Notes: generated from the letters alone by a model not told the origin. A stretch of DNA of 62,784 nt from Richelia sinica FACHB-800 (GCF_014698825.1 NZ_JACJTT010000032.1:1-62784); one strand, 5' to 3'; positions 7,602 to 16,568 are shown, numbered from the stretch's first letter. Made by a program: numbers and translations.

Positions 7602-8693
7602 GTGAAGACTAATAAAGAGAGTCTACCGTTGAATCAGATTCTCTTAGGTGATTGCTTATCGATGCTTAATAATCTACCAGATGGATGTGTTGACTTAGTT
7701 GTATCCTCACCACCTTATAATTTGGGTAAGGAATACGAGTCAAGACAGGCCTTAGAGATTTATTTGGAAGAACAAACAACGATACTGCGCGAATGTAGTC
7801 GAGTTCTCAAAAATACAGGTTCACTCTTTTGGCAGGTTGGCGCTTTTTCTGATAAAGGAATGCTGATTCCTCTAGATATTCGCTTTTTTCCGATTCTAGA
7901 ATCTTGTGGTTTAATTCCTCGTAATCGAATTATATGGGCTAGACAGCATGGGCTTCATGCTCAAAAAAAATTTTCTTGTAGACATGAGACAATTCTCTGG
8001 TTTACTAAATCTGATACATATAAGTTTAATTTAGATGCAGTTAGAGTTCCTCAAAAATATCAAAACAAGAAACATTATCGTGGCAGTCGTAAAGGAGAAC
8101 TTTCGTGCAATCCAGATGGTAAAAACCCTGGTGATATTTGGCTTTTTCGTAATGTTAAACACAACCATGAAGAACAAACTATACATCCCTGCCAATTCCC
8201 AGAAGATTTAATAGCGAGAATTGTATTATGTACAACTCAAGCAGGTGATATAGTTTTAGATCCTTATATGGGTTCTGGAACTGTGGCAGTTGTTGCTCAA
8301 GATTATGCAAGATATTATATTGGGTCAGAAATAGAGCCAAAATATTATCAAGTATCTCTACGTCGTTTAAATAGACAACCTGATGAAAATGGATATTTTC
8401 CCAATTTAAAAACCTTAAGGGATTATGTAGATCAAACTGGTCAACCTATTGAAAAATTTAGATTTGACCTGCAAATAGGTAACAAAGCTTCAGAACGTAG
8501 TCAAGCTAAAATCTATCCTGAAGAGTATCATTTACAAGCAATGGAAGAAAGATTAAGCTACGAAGAGGCTGCTTTTGGTGCTAATTTGCGTAATGAAAAA
8601 ATACCTTTAGACCCAAAAGTTAATGGTAACGGTAAAAAATCACAATCACCAGATACAACAGTCGAACAAATTGAATTAAGACTATGGGAATAA
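7602..8693 (+). CDS. Type II N4-cytosine DNA methyltransferase, M.BglII-like
   Basis: This 363-residue protein is an S-adenosylmethionine-dependent DNA methyltransferase of the beta arrangement. Catalytic motif IV, SSPPYN at residues 35-40, comes first, and the cofactor-binding motif DPYMGSGT comes later, near residue 222. SPPY is typical of N4-methylcytosine enzymes. It starts at GTG 7602, preceded by an AGGTG site. It faces the nuclease gene tail to tail with 4 bp between them. Since the nuclease resembles BglII (A^GATCT), the likely target is AGATCT with methylation of the cytosine; this specificity is inferred from the partner. It would protect host DNA from cutting. Confidence 0.88.
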   Translation: MKTNKESLPLNQILLGDCLSMLNNLPDGCVDLVVSSPPYNLGKEYESRQALEIYLEEQTTILRECSRVLKNTGSLFWQVGAFSDKGMLIPLDIRFFPILESCGLIPRNRIIWARQHGLHAQKKFSCRHETILWFTKSDTYKFNLDAVRVPQKYQNKKHYRGSRKGELSCNPDGKNPGDIWLFRNVKHNHEEQTIHPCQFPEDLIARIVLCTTQAGDIVLDPYMGSGTVAVVAQDYARYYIGSEIEPKYYQVSLRRLNRQPDENGYFPNLKTLRDYVDQTGQPIEKFRFDLQIGNKASERSQAKIYPEEYHLQAMEERLSYEEAAFGANLRNEKIPLDPKVNGNGKKSQSPDTTVEQIELRLWE

Positions 8694-8697
8694 ATAT

Positions 8698-9372
8698 TTA
8701 ATTTTGCAGTAACTGAAGCTTACATCGGCTATTAGGAGACCGTCCAGGCATTATTTCGCATTGTCGAGGCATCCTTGTTTGGACTGTTCTAGAGTATCTT
8801 GTAGATGAATATTGACTCCAAACTACAGGTACTGTTGTATTTGCTTGTTCAAATAAACCTATTAATCTGATTGGTATATCAAACACTTGATTCATGACTA
8901 ACGCTGTTAATTGATTAACAGCCTGTTCATAATAAAGTGTACTATTGGAAGCAGGAAACATCAATGCTTTAGTTACCAGAATTAGTAAATTTGTTGCTTG
9001 TCCAGCAAATTCTGTTTTGGCTTTAAAAAATAATTCTGAACGTAATGTATTATTCAATAAATATGGATAGTTAGAAAACTGAATTTCAATAATAATACCA
9101 GATTTACCAAAGTCTACCTCTTTTCCTAAAAACCTATATGGTGTAGGGATAGGTAGATTAGGTTGCCAACCAGATTGAATTAAGGCTGCTTTGATATACT
9201 CATTTGTCCCTACTGGATCAAAGATGGGATTGCCTTGTATTCCTGCTTGGTCAGATGCTTTAATATGTAATGGCATTTGAGTGAAAATTGCACTGAGCAA
9301 CTGCCATTGCTGATTGTATAGATTATCAATAATTGTATCAGCTTCATTAAAATCTGTGTACTTAATAAGAAT
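8698..9372 (-). CDS. Type II restriction endonuclease, BglII-like
   Basis: Residues such as MPLHIKASDQAG, IFDPVGTNEYIK, IEIQFSNYPYLLNNT, MFPASNSTLYYEQA and RYSRT match BglII as I remember it. The catalytic set is present with the right spacing: Asp87, Glu96 and Gln98, against Asp84, Glu93 and Gln95 of BglII. Homology runs upstream of the first conventional start (TTG at 9300) through YTDFNEADTI, up to an ATT codon at 9372. That gives 224 residues, against 223 for BglII. No ATG, GTG or TTG exists between 9372 and the upstream stop other than TTG 9300. The ATT lies 2 bp after the controller stop, with AGGAG 8 bp before it, so an ATT start coupled to the controller is likely. Otherwise the gene has lost its start or makes a shortened protein. 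Confidence 0.85.
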   Translation of the reverse strand: MLIKYTDFNEADTIIDNLYNQQWQLLSAIFTQMPLHIKASDQAGIQGNPIFDPVGTNEYIKAALIQSGWQPNLPIPTPYRFLGKEVDFGKSGIIIEIQFSNYPYLLNNTLRSELFFKAKTEFAGQATNLLILVTKALMFPASNSTLYYEQAVNQLTALVMNQVFDIPIRLIGLFEQANTTVPVVWSQYSSTRYSRTVQTRMPRQCEIMPGRSPNSRCKLQLLQN

Positions 9373-9374
9373 AG

Positions 9375-9623
9375 CTATTTCTCCTGTTTTGATTCCCTAA
9401 TTTCTTGGATAAACTTCAATGGATCTATCTCCAAAGCTTCAGCAATTTCCAAAAATTCAATCAAGTCTAAACGACGTTCTCCTCGCTCATATTTTGATAC
9501 ATAGGATTGTGGACGTTGTAACTGATTGGACAATTCGGCTTGAGTGAGATTTGCTTTTTTGCGTGCTGCAATGAGTAGTTTGCGAAATCGATTGTATGCT
9601 TCTGTATAAACAGATTTAGGCAC
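9375..9623 (-). CDS. Controller-type XRE helix-turn-helix regulator of the R-M system
   Basis: This 82-residue protein is almost entirely a helix-turn-helix domain of the XRE/Cro type: LTQAELSNQLQRPQSYVSKYERGERRLDLIEFLEIAEAL, with the recognition helix around QSYVSKYERG. Its size and place directly before the nuclease match C proteins, which delay nuclease expression until methylation is established. The start is GTG 9623; no better start exists in frame. The nuclease follows within 2 bp. A perfect palindrome lies 68 bp upstream and its twin lies before the methyltransferase, consistent with autoregulation and control of both genes. The target site is inferred from the sequence, not known. 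Confidence 0.85.
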   Translation of the reverse strand: MPKSVYTEAYNRFRKLLIAARKKANLTQAELSNQLQRPQSYVSKYERGERRLDLIEFLEIAEALEIDPLKFIQEIRESKQEK

Positions 9624-9690
9624 TTTAATTTCAGAGAGATTTTGATTAGCGATCGCATATCAACTTTCATCCTAAAACCGAATATAGGAT

Positions 9691-9707
9691 AAACCCAAAA
9701 TGGGTTT
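9691..9707. promoter_or_regulatory. Palindromic operator upstream of the controller gene
   Basis: AAACCCAAAATGGGTTT is a perfect 7-bp inverted repeat with a 3-bp spacer. On the minus strand it is followed by TATCCTATATT, which could supply a -10 box for the controller-nuclease operon. A weaker inverted repeat (TCCTA/TAGGA, 9670-9689) lies next to it. It shares its core with the site at 7544-7558. Confidence 0.7.
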
Positions 9708-9833
9708 TTAGCCTCAATGTAAATAAAAGTATAAAAAATTACAAATATTAACCCAGAAAAATCACTGTCTAATTGCTATATCTTGGCAGAGTTTGCCAAC
9801 ATTTATAAAGTATGATCTAAAACTCATTCCAAT

Positions 9834-10271
9834 ATGAACAAAACCATATTTCACCTAGCTTTCCCAGTCACTGATATTACCCAAACCAAAGCCTTTTATG
9901 TTGATGGCTTAGGTTGCATTCCTGGACGGGAAAACCCCCATGCTTTAATTCTCAACCTCTACGGACATCAATTAGTTGCACATACCACTAAAGAACCTCT
10001 CACACCTCAACGAGGTATTTATCCCAGACACTTTGGACTAGTTTTTACTTCTGAACAAGATTGGCAAAATTTGTTAGAAAAATCACAAAGTAAACAGCTA
10101 GCCTTTCGGGAGGAAGCAAAGGAACGTTTTGTTGGTTCACCTTTAGAACACAGGACTTTCTTTCTAGAAGACCCATTTTATAACTTGATGGAATTTAAGT
10201 ATTATCGCTATCCAGAATCTATTTTTGGTAACTCAGAGTTTAATCAAATAGGCGATCGCCCTGAACACTGA
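9834..10271 (+). CDS. VOC (glyoxalase/dioxygenase) superfamily protein
   Basis: This 145-residue protein has the vicinal-oxygen-chelate fold. The opening FHLAFPVTDITQTKAFYVDGLGC is typical of the first beta-alpha-beta module. GHQLVAH and the later FFLEDPFYNLMEFKYY contain the His and Glu positions that usually bind the metal. Members include glyoxalases, extradiol dioxygenases and resistance proteins, and the reaction cannot be set from sequence. It stands alone, ending tail to tail with the lipase gene at a 1-bp spacing. Confidence 0.8.
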   Translation: MNKTIFHLAFPVTDITQTKAFYVDGLGCIPGRENPHALILNLYGHQLVAHTTKEPLTPQRGIYPRHFGLVFTSEQDWQNLLEKSQSKQLAFREEAKERFVGSPLEHRTFFLEDPFYNLMEFKYYRYPESIFGNSEFNQIGDRPEH

Positions 10272-10272
10272 T

Positions 10273-10893
10273 TCATTCATGATTTTCGGTATCAATTGGC
10301 TCTCGCAAAGCCGCTATAACTGCTGACAAGCTTTGGGAATGTATTAACATCCAAGGATGTAGTAATACTGGTACTATAACCTCTTTACCAACAGGCATTT
10401 GCGAGCTTTTTGCTGGTACAATCATCAGGTCATAGGGTGTCCAAATAGACGTAAATTTAAGTTGATTTAACATCTGGACATCAGAATTTAAATCTTGTAG
10501 CAAAGGACTTTGAGGACGCATTTGCATACATCCAGCTAACCAAGAACCATAAGCAATGACAGTTCCCTGATGTGGTGAGGAAATCGTGACAAACCGTTTG
10601 ACTCGCTTGATTCCTCCCAAGCGTTGAATATAATAACGACTAACAATTCCCCCCATACTAAAACCCACTATGTCTAATGGTTGGGTTGGGTTAAAAGTAG
10701 TCTCAATGTAATCAGCTACTTGTTTTGCTAACTTATCTAGGCACTCAGCCCCATTATTTGGGATTAAATCCAGTGTGTAAACAGTCCAACCTCTTTGTCT
10801 CAGTTCAAAAGCCATTTTATTGAAAACAGCCCCTGTGTCATTGATTCCATGAACTAATAAAACTGGATGGCTTTGGTTTTGTACCGTAGTCAT
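10273..10893 (-). CDS. Alpha/beta hydrolase, lipase-like
   Basis: This 206-residue protein is an alpha/beta hydrolase. The oxyanion region HPVLLVHGINDTG comes first. The nucleophile elbow GFSMGG (serine near residue 79) is followed by IVSRYYIQRLGG and TISSPHQGT, a pattern of the LipA/EstA triacylglycerol lipase group. The catalytic histidine is probably in the C-terminal HPWMLIHSQS. No signal peptide is visible, so it probably acts in the cytoplasm or at a membrane. The substrate is unknown. Confidence 0.82.
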   Translation of the reverse strand: MTTVQNQSHPVLLVHGINDTGAVFNKMAFELRQRGWTVYTLDLIPNNGAECLDKLAKQVADYIETTFNPTQPLDIVGFSMGGIVSRYYIQRLGGIKRVKRFVTISSPHQGTVIAYGSWLAGCMQMRPQSPLLQDLNSDVQMLNQLKFTSIWTPYDLMIVPAKSSQMPVGKEVIVPVLLHPWMLIHSQSLSAVIAALREPIDTENHE

Positions 10894-11244
10894 TATTTTG
10901 ATTTGTATAAAATTTCTACCAATCTAGCCGAGTATCCTCTCGATTGATGATGGAGACTAGGACAGTTTTTGAATTCCCCCACGGAATATATTAATTTTTG
11001 TTAAGTAAAGTCTCAGAATCTTGCTTATAGTTACAATAAGATTTCATAATGATCACTCAGTGTCCAACAGTAAGAAACGCTGGTCAAAAAAACTGAAAAC
11101 ACTTACCATACCTAATAGTAGGTTAATTAAGTGCGAATAGGCAAAGCGTCCGTATCGGCACTAAGTGGGAAAATAAAATGTAATTTTTGCCGTACAGCTT
11201 AATAATTACGGTAACATTCCGAAATATTAACAGGAGAAATTGTC
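10894..11244. other. Intergenic region, probable promoter of the next gene
   Basis: This is 351 bp between the divergent lipase gene and the small Ala/Pro-rich protein. A weak inverted repeat, CCGTA/TACGG, lies just before the ribosome site AGGAG at the right end. No other gene or RNA was recognised. Confidence 0.35.
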
Positions 11245-11616
11245 ATGTTTGGATTTATCAAAAAACTCTTCGGTGGTATCTTTGGTTTAATCGGTGGCAT
11301 CCTTGGTTTTATCACTGGACTATTTGGCAAAAAAGGCAATGGCTACTACTTAGAACTGAAAGAAGAAACCACCCCACCACAGCCAGCAGCAAAACCCACA
11401 CCAGCACCCGCAGCAGCAGCAAAGCCCGCAGCAGCGAAAAAAGCATCAACACCAGCACCCGCACCTGCACCAGCAAAACCCGCACCAAAATTACCTGCGG
11501 AAACTGCATTTGCATCTAAATATTTAATTCCTACCTCATCTAATGGTCGTCGTCGTCCTGGTGCAAACATGAGCGTATTTTTAGATATGGCAAGTCAAGT
11601 CAAAACTCAAGGTTAA
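11245..11616 (+). CDS. Small Ala/Pro-rich protein with an amphipathic N-terminus
   Basis: This 123-residue protein has three zones. Residues 1-32 are Gly/Phe/Ile-rich (FIKKLFGGIFGLIGGILGF) and look like a membrane-inserting or membrane-surface helix. Residues 42-90 are a low-complexity linker of Ala, Pro and Lys. The C-terminal 35 residues (ASKYLIPTSSNGRRRPGANMSVFLDMASQV) look like a folded or docking motif. A good AGGAG site precedes ATG 11245. I do not recognise the function. The plan suggests a membrane-tethered adaptor with a flexible arm. The repeat-rich DNA opens long false frames on the other strand. Confidence 0.7.
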   Translation: MFGFIKKLFGGIFGLIGGILGFITGLFGKKGNGYYLELKEETTPPQPAAKPTPAPAAAAKPAAAKKASTPAPAPAPAKPAPKLPAETAFASKYLIPTSSNGRRRPGANMSVFLDMASQVKTQG

Positions 11617-11753
11617 TTTTGAGGAATTGGGCATTGGTCAATTGCCGGAGAAATTCAAGTTGCCACGAGAAGATTGTCTGTGAATATGGAATCTTCAATG
11701 CAGGCAAAGTAACTAACCCGTGCCCAATTTATTCTTAACTCTTGAAATTCTCA

Positions 11754-12821
11754 TTACTTGAGAAAAACTAAGCTGCTATATAGTTGAAACGCTGAATCCC
11801 AAGGAGTCTTTTCACGCCGAAATAGGTGGATATGAGATGTAATTTGATTCAGCAATTCTGTATTATCTAACACTGTTTGACCAAAGGGCGTAAAATCTGA
11901 CCACAGCTTGACTTTAGGTAATTGAATATCTAACCATTTAGTCAAATTATTCCAGTTGATTCTGATAGTATTTTGACTTGCTTTGCTAATTATTTCTAAG
12001 CCATCGTGATAGTTATAGCCATTGTCATAAATTCGCAAAATACAATTCCTCTGTGGCAGATGTAAATCGCAAAACTGGTAATAGTCTTGAGTTTTGGTTT
12101 TCCGTTCCAGTTGATGACGAGCATTAACATCTACAACTTGTTCAAAAATTGGTAACATTCCCATTACCTTAGCAGTAACTTCTGACCAGTCAAAAGTTAG
12201 GGAACCAAGTTGGTTTTCCTGATTGCAACAGATAACAGTTGCTTTTGGTTGGGCAACAGAAAAGTGTTTGACTTGAAAAACTTGAATTTTTTCAATTTGG
12301 GAAATTCTCACCCAAAAGCAGGGAATATTTGCCTGTTGTAATTGATGACCGTAAAATTCCAGTTCGCCTAATTTTCCCAAGCGATAGACTCGCCAACAAC
12401 GACTAGGAAGTATCAATCTAGCTGTATATGGGTCTATTCCCATAATTTGGGCAAAATTTTGAGCAGCTTTGGTCTTCAGGTCATGACTAATGGGTTTTAA
12501 TACTAATATACCCAGTTCAGTGTTATTTGGTTCTGCAATGGCTTGAGCGATCGCTCTTTGTTTTTCTTCCTGTTTAATATCATCTAACCGTTGTAAACCT
12601 TGTCGTGCTTGGGTGAGAATTTTCGTATTAGTCGTCAACCTCAAGACTTGACGATAAATTTTCTCTGCTGCCAATCTCTTCCCAGACACCTCATACAGCT
12701 GACCAAGATAAAATTGCACCAAGGGATTTTCTGGTGCATCTTGCAACAGTTGTTTAATTAATTTAGCCGCAGTTTGATAATCTTTACGTTCAAAAGCGGC
12801 ATTAACATCTTCAAGCATCAC
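11754..12821 (-). CDS. TPR-containing protein of unknown function
   Basis: This is a 355-residue protein. The N-terminal 70 residues form about two tetratricopeptide repeats (AAFERKDYQTAAKLIKQLLQDAPENPLVQFYLGQLYEVSGK). The rest is a cyanobacterial domain I cannot name, with stretches such as IMGIDPYTARLILPSRCWRVYRLG and a mid-region that may resemble PH-type or protein-binding folds. No signal peptide or membrane segment is seen. It is upstream of rsmE reading away from it (same strand, 28 bp downstream of rsmE), so it may be transcribed with rsmE. Confidence 0.65.
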   Translation of the reverse strand: MMLEDVNAAFERKDYQTAAKLIKQLLQDAPENPLVQFYLGQLYEVSGKRLAAEKIYRQVLRLTTNTKILTQARQGLQRLDDIKQEEKQRAIAQAIAEPNNTELGILVLKPISHDLKTKAAQNFAQIMGIDPYTARLILPSRCWRVYRLGKLGELEFYGHQLQQANIPCFWVRISQIEKIQVFQVKHFSVAQPKATVICCNQENQLGSLTFDWSEVTAKVMGMLPIFEQVVDVNARHQLERKTKTQDYYQFCDLHLPQRNCILRIYDNGYNYHDGLEIISKASQNTIRINWNNLTKWLDIQLPKVKLWSDFTPFGQTVLDNTELLNQITSHIHLFRREKTPWDSAFQLYSSLVFLK

Positions 12822-12849
12822 AGACCTGCAAGCCAGGACAATAAATCAT

Positions 12850-13557
12850 TTATACTTCAAAACTGGCAGAAATGAGGGATAATGCCACTATGGGAGCCGT
12901 CACAGCCCTAAGAATGCGCCGCCCCAAGTTCACAGGTTGAAATCCAGCGGCTTGTGCTATATTTACCTCACCTTCTGTCCATCCCCCTTCTGGGCCTGTA
13001 GCGATGACAATTTCTCCAGAAGTATTGTTGATGAGGGTGTTTAAATGGGGATAATCGCCACGTGCTTCACAAAGATAACGATGGGTAGCTGAACAAGAAT
13101 TAATTGCATTTGTAAAAGCCACAGGTTCTAAAATAGTGGGGACAAAAGCACGTTCTGATTGTTCAGCAGCTTCCGTCGCTATTCTTTGCCAACGTTCGAG
13201 TTTTTGGGGGCTAGGATGAAGTAAAGTGCGATCGCTCAAAACTGGTAAAATACAACCTACTCCCAACTCTGTACAACAACGCACCACATCATCAAAACCA
13301 TTGCCTTTCGGTAAACCTATCATCAGGGTAATGGCTACAGGTAACTCAGTTTTTACCTCCAGTGGTTCTAAAACCTGCCCTTTTTCCCCTGCTAACTCCG
13401 CTAACCACCATTTACCCTGGCCATCCATGGCAATAAACTTTTCCCCTTCCCGCAACCGCAAGACTCGCACTAAATAATGTTGTTGCTGGGGTGTGAATAA
13501 AAGTAGGTTTTCTTGGAGTTGGGAAGGTTGAATGGTGATGCGTTGTAGTTGAGACAT
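12850..13557 (-). CDS. rsmE: 16S rRNA (uracil1498-N3)-methyltransferase
   Basis: This 235-residue SPOUT-class methyltransferase modifies U1498 of 16S rRNA. The N-terminal part is a PUA-like RNA-binding region (HYLVRVLRLREGEKFIAMDGQG). The C-terminal trefoil knot binds S-adenosylmethionine and shows IVIATGPEGGWTEGE and LGRRILRAVTAPIVAL. The length is normal. The family usually has ETA at the end of the last motif and here it is VTA, a small variation. It lies 14 bp downstream of the Uma2 gene on the same strand. Confidence 0.93.
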   Translation of the reverse strand: MSQLQRITIQPSQLQENLLLFTPQQQHYLVRVLRLREGEKFIAMDGQGKWWLAELAGEKGQVLEPLEVKTELPVAITLMIGLPKGNGFDDVVRCCTELGVGCILPVLSDRTLLHPSPQKLERWQRIATEAAEQSERAFVPTILEPVAFTNAINSCSATHRYLCEARGDYPHLNTLINNTSGEIVIATGPEGGWTEGEVNIAQAAGFQPVNLGRRILRAVTAPIVALSLISASFEV

Positions 13558-13571
13558 AATTTGTCTAAATC

Positions 13572-14135
13572 CTAATTACTCATTTTCAGCCAACCAAAAA
13601 CTTGAGTAACTGTTAACTCCAATTCTATTCCCGTTAACACTGGCAACTGTCTATCACCTCGCAAAAGTTCTGGTTGTTGATGTGGACGCAAAATTAAAAT
13701 AGAACGGTCTTCCGGGTCTATCAACCAACCTAATTGACAACCATGATCTAAACAATAAAGAATATTATCTATAACTCGATTAGAACTTTGTTCTGGAGAC
13801 AAAATTTCAATTGTCCAATCTGGAGAAATGAGAAAATCATTAGGTACTTCTCCGTCAGCAGCAAAGGGGATACGTGACCAGTTAAAAACTGCAATATCAG
13901 GTACTATAGAACGAACATCAAAACTACAACGCAATTCAGGAAAAGCATAAGCAATTTTTGCAGTTTCAGCCACATCGTTAATGCTATTGCATAATTTTAA
14001 CTGTAATCGGCTATGCTTCCCCTTCGGCATTGGTTTTTGAAATATTTCACCATCGATATATTCTCTAGCAGGTGTTATTTCTGGTAGTTTCAGAAACTCA
14101 TCTAAGGAAAGAGATTGAGTAATTACTGTTGTCAT
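13572..14135 (-). CDS. Uma2-family putative nuclease
   Basis: This 187-residue protein belongs to the Uma2 (DUF820) family, which has the PD-(D/E)XK nuclease fold and is highly amplified in cyanobacteria. Typical features are SLDEFLKLPEITPAREYIDGEIFQKP, then PDIAVFNW and PDWTIEILSPEQSSNRV, where the acidic residues and Glu correspond to the nuclease core. The start MTTVITQSLS at 14135 was chosen over an upstream in-frame ATG at 14192 because family homology begins here. The cellular role of the family is not established. It lies directly before rsmE. Confidence 0.85.
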   Translation of the reverse strand: MTTVITQSLSLDEFLKLPEITPAREYIDGEIFQKPMPKGKHSRLQLKLCNSINDVAETAKIAYAFPELRCSFDVRSIVPDIAVFNWSRIPFAADGEVPNDFLISPDWTIEILSPEQSSNRVIDNILYCLDHGCQLGWLIDPEDRSILILRPHQQPELLRGDRQLPVLTGIELELTVTQVFGWLKMSN

Positions 14136-14282
14136 TTTGAAAAAAATCCAACAAATATACAGACAAATAGGATTGCTATAGTAATAGCCCAACCCTCACC
14201 TACCTTAATACCTAAGTTTAATCTCACGCAAAAACCCGAAAAACAACTTTGTGTCTTTGCGCCTTTGCGTGAGAATATCCTC

Positions 14283-16196
14283 TTACAGACTTTGGAAATA
14301 CTTCTCCAAAGCCTCATTTACCAACTCAGTCATAGGTCGGTCTTGCTTTTCTGCTGCTTCCTTTAGCTGCAAATAAACATCTTCTCGTAAACTCACCCGA
14401 TGACGAGATTTACCACTACTCGTAGGAGTTCCCGGAGTATAGGTAGATGCAAATTCACGAATAGCATCTAAACCCACCCGGTCGCAAAAATCTCCAAAGC
14501 TTTCTTTACCTTTCCGTGATTTCTTAAAGAAGACGAAAATCGGTTCTAAAAAGCTTTCTATGTCATTGTGGTTCAGCTTTTCCACAATAGGTTGTGCCAA
14601 GCGGGTTTGGTCTGGGGAACCACCTAACCAAACTTGATAAGCTTCCGGTGCGCTACCGACAAACCCCAATTCTGCCATATAAGGACGAGCACAACCGTTA
14701 GGACAGCCAGTCATTCTTACCACAAAATGGTCTTTTTGTAAACCCACTTTATCTAACAGGGTACGAATTCTGTCCAAAATCCCTGGTATTGCTCTTTCTG
14801 ACTCTGTAATTGCTAAACCACAGGTAGGTAAAGCCGGACAAGCCATGGCATGACGGGTTAAAGCGTCGATTTGGTTGGGGTCAGCAATGACACCGTGTTT
14901 ATCGAGAATTTCTTGAATTGCTTCTTTGTCTTCCGGTGCAATTTCGTAAAACAGTAAATTTTGATTGGGTGTGAGACGGATGGGTAAATTAAATTGTTCA
15001 ACTATTGTCCGTAAAGCGGTTTTGAGTTGCAGTGAACCTTCATCTTTCACCCGACCGTTATCAATAGAAATCCCCAAGAACAACTTACCATCGCCTTGTT
15101 CATTCCAGCCCAGAAAATCTTGATATTTGAATTTGGGTAAGGTTTTAAATGGTTCGACGGCTTTACCAAAGTATTCTTCAACTTGAGTGCGGAACTTTTC
15201 TACGCCCCAATCATTAATTAAATATTTTAATCTGGCGTGTCTTCTGTCGGTGCGATCGCCATAATCTCTCTGAGTCGCTACAATTGCCTTGACGACATCA
15301 TACACATCATCTTTAGCTACATAGCAAATCGGATCAGCTAATCTGGCAAAGGTTTCTTCCTTGTTATGGGTTCTCCCTAAACCACCACCAGCGAAGACAT
15401 TAAAACCTTGTAATTCACCTTTTTTATTGGTGATTACCACCAAAGTTAAATCTTGGGAATACAAATCAACGGAATTATCACCGGGAACTGTCACGCAAAC
15501 TTTAAATTTGCGAGGCATGTAATGAGTACCATAAATTGGTTCCTCACTATCATGAACAATTGTCCCATTTCCGTTGCGTTGTCTCGCTGCTTTTACATCT
15601 GGGTGTTCTTCCCCACTAATTGCCTTTTCTCCATCTAACCAAATTTCATAATAAGCACCAGTTTGGGGAGCTAGCAAATCCGCAATATTCTGGGCATATT
15701 CCCAGGCATACTGATATTCTGGACGATTTTTAAATGGTGCGGGGGGTGCCATAACGTTGCGGTTAATATCACCACAAGCACCCAAAGTAGAACCCAAGTT
15801 ATTCACAATTGTAGCGATCGCACTCTTGAGGTTCTTCTTCAAAATCCCATGTAACTGAAAACCCTGGCGTGTCGTTGCTCTTAATGTATGATTACCATAT
15901 TCATCAGCCAGTTTATCTAAAGCTAAATATAGCTGCGGTGGTACTAACCCACCAGGATTTCTCGTCCGCAGCATCATTTGGTAATCTTTCTCCTGACCCT
16001 TGGCACGATTATCACGGTTATCCTGCTGATAGGAACCGTGAAACTTCAGAATCTGTACCGCATCTTCGCTAAAATGGGTTGTATCCTGAAGCAACTCAGT
16101 CGCAACGGGTTCACGCAAAAAATTACTATTTTCTTTAATCCCTTCAACTTTAGAAGGTTTACGATTGGCAAGGGGGGAAGGAGCAGATTTAACCAT
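14283..16196 (-). CDS. sir: Ferredoxin-sulfite reductase with a C-terminal RHH-like tail
   Basis: This 637-residue enzyme reduces sulfite to sulfide with electrons from ferredoxin, using siroheme coupled to a [4Fe-4S] cluster. The cluster/siroheme cysteines are in [11 protein letters not shown] and [16 protein letters not shown]. Two ferredoxin-like reductase repeats are present ([15 protein letters not shown] early, [12 protein letters not shown] later). It could be confused with nitrite reductase, but the sequence around these motifs is of the sulfite type. The last 43 or so residues ([22 protein letters not shown] to the end) read like a ribbon-helix-helix DNA-binding domain: one strand and two helices. 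That is unusual for the enzyme core. It appears monocistronic. Confidence 0.9.
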   Translation of the reverse strand: MVKSAPSPLANRKPSKVEGIKENSNFLREPVATELLQDTTHFSEDAVQILKFHGSYQQDNRDNRAKGQEKDYQMMLRTRNPGGLVPPQLYLALDKLADEYGNHTLRATTRQGFQLHGILKKNLKSAIATIVNNLGSTLGACGDINRNVMAPPAPFKNRPEYQYAWEYAQNIADLLAPQTGAYYEIWLDGEKAISGEEHPDVKAARQRNGNGTIVHDSEEPIYGTHYMPRKFKVCVTVPGDNSVDLYSQDLTLVVITNKKGELQGFNVFAGGGLGRTHNKEETFARLADPICYVAKDDVYDVVKAIVATQRDYGDRTDRRHARLKYLINDWGVEKFRTQVEEYFGKAVEPFKTLPKFKYQDFLGWNEQGDGKLFLGISIDNGRVKDEGSLQLKTALRTIVEQFNLPIRLTPNQNLLFYEIAPEDKEAIQEILDKHGVIADPNQIDALTRHAMACPALPTCGLAITESERAIPGILDRIRTLLDKVGLQKDHFVVRMTGCPNGCARPYMAELGFVGSAPEAYQVWLGGSPDQTRLAQPIVEKLNHNDIESFLEPIFVFFKKSRKGKESFGDFCDRVGLDAIREFASTYTPGTPTSSGKSRHRVSLREDVYLQLKEAAEKQDRPMTELVNEALEKYFQSL

Positions 16197-16568
16197 TACA
16201 GTAGTATTTTTCTCAATCAGGCGGTAGATTAGGCCGAAGTTAGGAAATTAACCGCACCTGTTCGGCTAGTTTAACCCCGAAAATCCGGTCGGAATTATGA
16301 AGATAATGTAATTTTAACACGGTAAGATGCTGGTTTTGTCAGTAAGCTATTACTTGCCAAAACCAGCACTGTTAGTAGATTGGTGTTAGTAATCACAAAA
16401 TATTTGCGTTTTTCACTGCTGACCTGTGGCTGTGATTATAGTCCATGTCAACAGAGTCTAATAAACAAGATACTTAATTTTAAATCACCAACCTACTGGG
16501 TATATTTTATCAGCCTTAGCCTGCAATTATTCTCCTTCCCCAGTTAGCTGACTCTAACTTGATACCTA
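16197..16568. other. Intergenic region upstream of sir, with hairpin
   Basis: This 372-bp spacer should hold the sir promoter. It contains a 6-bp inverted repeat (GCCGAA 16233-16238, TTCGGC 16261-16266) and the long hairpin described separately. No gene was recognised. Confidence 0.4.
16328..16368. terminator. Long hairpin between the outer-membrane-like gene and sir
   Basis: TGCTGGTTTTG (16328-16338) pairs perfectly with CAAAACCAGCA (16358-16368). Inside, AGTAA (16341-16345) pairs with TTACT (16350-16354) around a 4-base loop. It could end transcription of the gene at 16569-17105, about 200 bp upstream, or be a small dispersed palindrome. No clear U-run follows on the minus strand. Confidence 0.4.

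Noticed and set aside
9467-9670. 67-codon frame overlapping the controller gene
   Set aside because: It is in another frame of the controller, which has a clear helix-turn-helix domain.
11312-11570. Two Val/Leu- or Ala/Gly-rich frames on the minus strand
   Set aside because: They mirror the Ala/Pro repeat of the gene at 11245.
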